Positions 61,248 to 64,000 of a DNA stretch of 64,000 bases are shown here, piece after piece. This stretch comes from Leptolyngbya sp. (lineage in GTDB: Bacteria > Cyanobacteriota > Cyanobacteriia > Leptolyngbyales > Leptolyngbyaceae). Each line of letters begins with the position of its first letter. The stretch's first letter is position 1. Position numbers and translations under genes: made by a program. The notes beneath the pieces are model-generated. The model was given only the letters and a program-made list of their open reading frames with translations. It ran no database searches and was not told the DNA's origin. The stretch is taken from positions 24,698 through 88,697 of the forward strand of contig QBMH01000001.1 in NCBI GenBank assembly GCA_003249025.1, read 5' to 3'.

Positions 61248-62231
61248 ATGCCAGTTATGCAAAAGAAGCTCATTTCCTATATCAAACCGCTGTTAAAGCC
61301 ATTCATTCTCCTGATCTTAGTGCTGGGTTTATCGCTAGGACAGGCAAATGATGCTTTCGCAGCATCACGGGGCGGCGGGCGAATCGGCGGCGGTTCATTC
61401 CGGGCACCCATGCCTAGCCGTACCTATACGTCTCCTCGAAGCTATTCACCTTCTATGGGCGGTGGTGGTTACTATCCAGGCGGTGGTTTTGGCTTTCCCT
61501 TTATCGCGCCGACTTTCTTTCTTGGCGGCGGCGGTAGCCTAGTGACAATTCTGGTTTTCTTTGCGATCGCCAGCTTTCTCGTTCAAACCTTTCGTCGCAG
61601 TCAAGGAGATGGTTCTGAGTACGATGCCATTGACAATCCAACCGTCAGCGTTGCTCGGCTTCAAGTGGGCTTGTTGGCAAATGCTCGTGAACTTCAGGCT
61701 GACCTAGATAAGTTGGCAGCCAGCGCCAATACGGGGTCAACCGCAGGGCTTGCTCAAGTCTTGCAAGAAACCACTTTGGCATTGCTTCGCCATCCAGAAT
61801 ATTGGACTCATGCCAATTCCACCGTGCAGCAGTCGCGGTTGGCAAGTGCAGAGTCAGAGTTTAATCGGCTTGCCTTAAATGAACGCAGCAAGTTTAGCCG
61901 CGAAACCCTTTCCAATGTAAACAACCAGTTACAGCAAGTGCCCCTTGACGCATTATTGGCTGGTAGTGATGAAGGCGGATCTTTGGTCGCTCAAGAGTTG
62001 AAAGATCCAGGCGAATTTATTGTGGTAACGCTAGTGGTTGGCGCTCAGGGTAAGCTGCAACTGCCTGCGGTCAATAATACTGAAGATTTGCGTCAAGCTT
62101 TGGGTATCTTGGGCGGAGTTGCCAGCGATCGCCTGCTAGCTTTGGAGGTTCTTTGGACTCCTCAAGCAGAAGGTGATGTGTTAACCCGCGATGATTTGTT
62201 GGTCGAGTATCCATCCCTTAAGTTGGTCTAA
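61248..62231 (+). CDS. DUF1517 membrane protein
   Basis: 327 residues (ATG 61248; ATG 61257 also possible). The signal/anchor helix (~14-36) ends in 'ANDAFAASRGGGRIGGGSF', followed by a Gly/Ser/Tyr/Pro-rich linker, a second membrane helix (~96-112, 'GGGSLVTILVFFAIASFLV') and a soluble DUF1517 domain (~125-325). Cyanobacterial and plastid members are thylakoid or envelope proteins of unknown function. A strong terminator lies 27 bases beyond the stop. Confidence 0.9.
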   Translation: MPVMQKKLISYIKPLLKPFILLILVLGLSLGQANDAFAASRGGGRIGGGSFRAPMPSRTYTSPRSYSPSMGGGGYYPGGGFGFPFIAPTFFLGGGGSLVTILVFFAIASFLVQTFRRSQGDGSEYDAIDNPTVSVARLQVGLLANARELQADLDKLAASANTGSTAGLAQVLQETTLALLRHPEYWTHANSTVQQSRLASAESEFNRLALNERSKFSRETLSNVNNQLQQVPLDALLAGSDEGGSLVAQELKDPGEFIVVTLVVGAQGKLQLPAVNNTEDLRQALGILGGVASDRLLALEVLWTPQAEGDVLTRDDLLVEYPSLKLV

Positions 62232-62240
62232 TCGTTTAGA

Positions 62241-63023
62241 TTAATTAGGATTTTGAGAAGGAGGCAACTGTGCCTCCTTTTTGATTGGCGATGTTTTTTG
62301 CTGGGAGATCGCCTGCCTTACCAACCCTGCCAGTTTCTCCTTCCAAAAGCGAATAGAGGGATAATGTTCAACGCGGCTTAAAACCTGATCCCATCTGCCA
62401 TCCCTTAAAGCTTTTTGAGCACTGTAATAGTCTGACTCTGCTCGATTCCAATCGAGTTGCCACTGGGCTGCTGCGTCTGTTGCCATTGGGTAAATCGGAC
62501 TGTCAAAAGGCACCGTTTTGGCTAGAGCAATTGCCCCGTTTAAGTTGCCAGCTTGATATTGCTGCGTGGCGATCGCCATCAAATGAGTACCAGAATCCGA
62601 TGGTGATTGAGCCGCGATTTCCGTAAGAGATCCGCTTTGCGGAATCGCCGCACCATTCACTAAGCCACAGCTAGTCACCGTTAACTCTTTGTAAACCCAC
62701 CCTTGGAGAGGACTACTAATTTTCAACCAGCCTTCATTTTCATCGGTCACGCTCAAGGACAGCCCGTTCGGCAACCGACCTATTACATTGTCAGAAGCAA
62801 CAACTGGGCTGGATCGCACATTCATGGGTGGTTTAGGATCGGCAATAATCGTCTGGCATCCTGGCTGAGATGCAGTCAGCACTGGAGGGGAGGCTCGTTG
62901 CAAACGAAGCATTGCTTTTCCTCCAACGGCGATCGCGATCGGGAACGTAAAGCTAGCTAAAAGCCACAGCCACGAAGTTGAAAGCCGTTTCATCATTTCG
63001 CTCAACGAATGCACCCAGCGCAC
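62241..63023 (-). CDS. SH3-domain secreted or membrane-anchored protein
   Basis: 260 residues. Membrane anchor (~17-40), then a bacterial SH3 domain (~65-118: 'MNVRSSPVVASDNVIGRLPNGLSLSVTDENEGWLKISSPLQGWVYKELV'-like). A helical C-terminal domain (~135-240) resembles TPR/Sel1-type packing ('QQYQAGNLNGAIALAKTVP'). Likely periplasmic, wall- or protein-binding. A close relative layout is common in cyanobacteria; function unknown. Confidence 0.85.
   Translation of the reverse strand: MRWVHSLSEMMKRLSTSWLWLLASFTFPIAIAVGGKAMLRLQRASPPVLTASQPGCQTIIADPKPPMNVRSSPVVASDNVIGRLPNGLSLSVTDENEGWLKISSPLQGWVYKELTVTSCGLVNGAAIPQSGSLTEIAAQSPSDSGTHLMAIATQQYQAGNLNGAIALAKTVPFDSPIYPMATDAAAQWQLDWNRAESDYYSAQKALRDGRWDQVLSRVEHYPSIRFWKEKLAGLVRQAISQQKTSPIKKEAQLPPSQNPN
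62258..62283 (+). terminator. Terminator of the DUF1517 gene, inside the opposite coding sequence
   Basis: AAGGAGGCA-ACTG-TGCCTCCTT followed by TTT (nine-pair stem). It overlaps the last codons of the convergent SH3-domain gene, where it encodes KKEAQLPPS on the other strand. Confidence 0.85.
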
Positions 63024-63141
63024 CTGATTTAAATATCAAAATTCTGCTGAGATTTTTACGAATCTCCAAGTTGCTTAAACTATAGCGGTTCTCAAATCAA
63101 TACACTACACCTTGGTCAAGACAGGTGCCAGGTTTCAGGTT

Positions 63142-63747
63142 TTAGTTCTTGCGGAGGTTTGCAGGAATTCCAACGGGAGATAATTGGGCGATCGTTCGCA
63201 AATTTTGGCTTCGTAGCAAGTCATTCAGGCTGAGGTTGCGTCCTTCAATTTGGGCGACGGCTTCAATGGCGGAAAGTAATGCCTGCGCCGCCTCTGGCTC
63301 GGTGTAACCGCGTCGTTGTGCCACCTGAATGGCAGTTTCATCCGCATCTAGTTCTTTTTGAGTGCTGCGGTTTTCGCGCCAAATCTGCGTGCCCGCGATC
63401 GCGCTCAAGGCTCCAGCGGCAATCATGCCCACTGCATCTGCCTGTACCGCTTGCACCGCAATGCCCACGACACCTACCACGACCCCTGCTTGATACCAAT
63501 TGGGGCGAAACCATTTAATACTAGTCACCCAACTCACCGTACGCAACACCAGCAAATCACATTCAGGACGCGACAGTTGACTGAGCAGATCAAAGTTTAC
63601 CCAGATGGGGCGAGTCGTCATCCAGGGCGTGGGAAATGGATGATCAATCACCTGCCGCTGCTCTGGCTTACTCACCAACTTAGTCATCATGCGACCAGAG
63701 GCTGGCAACAAATCCATTAAGCGATAAATCTCTGAGTCTGAGTACAT
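63142..63747 (-). CDS. DUF3318-like membrane protein
   Basis: 201 residues. The N-terminal 'DSEIYRLMDLLPASGRMMTKLVSKPEQ' and 'HPFPTPWMTTRPIWVNFDLLSQLSRPECDLLVLR' are typical of DUF3318, confined to cyanobacteria. Central hydrophobic helices (~85-120), then 'ELDADETAIQVAQRRGYTEPEAAQ', reminiscent of the region around the third zinc ligand in M48 peptidases; the HExxH motif is absent, so it would not be a peptidase. Confidence 0.85.
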   Translation of the reverse strand: MYSDSEIYRLMDLLPASGRMMTKLVSKPEQRQVIDHPFPTPWMTTRPIWVNFDLLSQLSRPECDLLVLRTVSWVTSIKWFRPNWYQAGVVVGVVGIAVQAVQADAVGMIAAGALSAIAGTQIWRENRSTQKELDADETAIQVAQRRGYTEPEAAQALLSAIEAVAQIEGRNLSLNDLLRSQNLRTIAQLSPVGIPANLRKN

Positions 63748-63749
63748 AG

Positions 63750-63805
63750 CGAAGGGTTTCGGGTTTCGGGTTTCGGGTTTCAGGTTTCAGGTGTCGGGTT
63801 TCAGA
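63750..63805. repeat. Heptamer short tandem repeat (GGTTTCG-type)
   Basis: A run of seven-base units 'gggtttcgggtttcgggtttc' with some GGTTTCA variants. Further heptad-like runs (ctgacac/ctgactc) continue to ~63950, and related 'gggtttcgggtttcggg' occurs at ~38911. Typical cyanobacterial STRR; no gene is seen between here and the window end. Confidence 0.85.
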
Positions 63806-64000
63806 CGGAAGTGAAAGGCGCAGGAATAGAGCACTCATATAGTTACCCTGACACCTATTTTGTGCCTTGGCGAAGCAACTATATTCATGCCAAATCTATC
63901 ATCTAAACCCCTGACTCCTGACACCTATTTTTCTGACCCCTGACCCCAGGGTTAATTCAAGGTGGTGGTAGGAAATAGTAGGATAGCAAGCAACCTTGTT

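Noticed and set aside
63142-63747. DUF3318 gene considered as an M48 metallopeptidase
   Set aside because: A region like the third zinc ligand (ELDADETAIQ) is present, but the HExxH zinc-binding motif is missing.
63750-63950. Heptamer repeats considered as a CRISPR-like array
   Set aside because: Units are seven bases, head to tail, without spacers; they are short tandem repeats. No CRISPR array is seen anywhere in the window.

Overview
The window is chromosomal DNA from a cyanobacterium. The palindrome GCGATCGC (HIP1) recurs throughout, inside and between genes. Genes diagnostic of oxygenic photosynthesis are present: ndhM (NDH-1 subunit), a bilin-pathway heme oxygenase, the carotenoid isomerase crtH, and a high-light-inducible (HLI) protein missing from the ORF track. 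Many other genes are cyanobacterial small or uncharacterised families. Heptameric tandem repeats, the large number of orphan genes, and the NACHT and Uma2 families suggest a large-genome, probably filamentous lineage; I cannot name the genus.

Layout. 1-3.7 kb: tail of a proline-rich protein, a coiled-coil protein, an ABC1/UbiB-like kinase and a PP2C phosphatase, then tRNA-Arg(CCT). 4-7.2 kb: a NACHT NTPase gene damaged at both ends (ATC where Met is expected, and an in-frame TAG), a zinc-ribbon protein and a ComFB-like protein. 7.3-14.8 kb: TPR protein, Uma2, uvrB, then a mosaic in which the uvrB 5' end and a small gene are duplicated around an antitoxin/toxin remnant and a NACHT-pentapeptide protein. 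15-20.4 kb: sppA, DUF1345, recN, a DUF2358-like gene, a NIL-domain gene. 20.5-24.5 kb: an ArsA-like ATPase whose 3' end, together with a Uma2 gene, was duplicated; an oxidoreductase/TetR cassette now splits one Uma2 copy. 24.7-29.7 kb: an AT-rich orphan with a nuclease-like C-terminus, a hydrolase, a prolyl-oligopeptidase fossil, a broken ParE-type toxin pair, and membrane proteins.

29.6-40 kb: trmJ-like methylase, DUF2256, isoaspartyl peptidase, two coupled coiled-coil genes, Uma2, ATP-dependent DNA ligase, ABC exporter, PEP-CTERM protein, L,D-transpeptidase, hydrolase. 40-54 kb: infC, a nucleotide-transporter-like/HEAT fusion followed by a cNMP-binding protein, a SWIM protein, Lin0512, PHP, coaE, ndhM, heme oxygenase, crtH, upp and yggT. 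Between crtH and upp lies a complete promoter-plus-terminator unit that looks like a small RNA or crtH leader. 54-64 kb: secreted protein, map, the rpsP-KH-phoH cluster, a CHASE2 nucleotide cyclase, hli, DUF1517, an SH3 protein, DUF3318 and heptamer repeats.

Themes. Housekeeping genes (translation, repair, CoA, pigment and NDH-1 functions) are interspersed with accessory islands. In two islands a tandem duplication was followed by loss or replacement of the middle, leaving recognisable fossils. Both toxin-antitoxin loci keep the antitoxin-like gene and have lost most of the toxin. A cyclase and a cNMP-binding protein suggest second-messenger signalling, though they are 14 kb apart.
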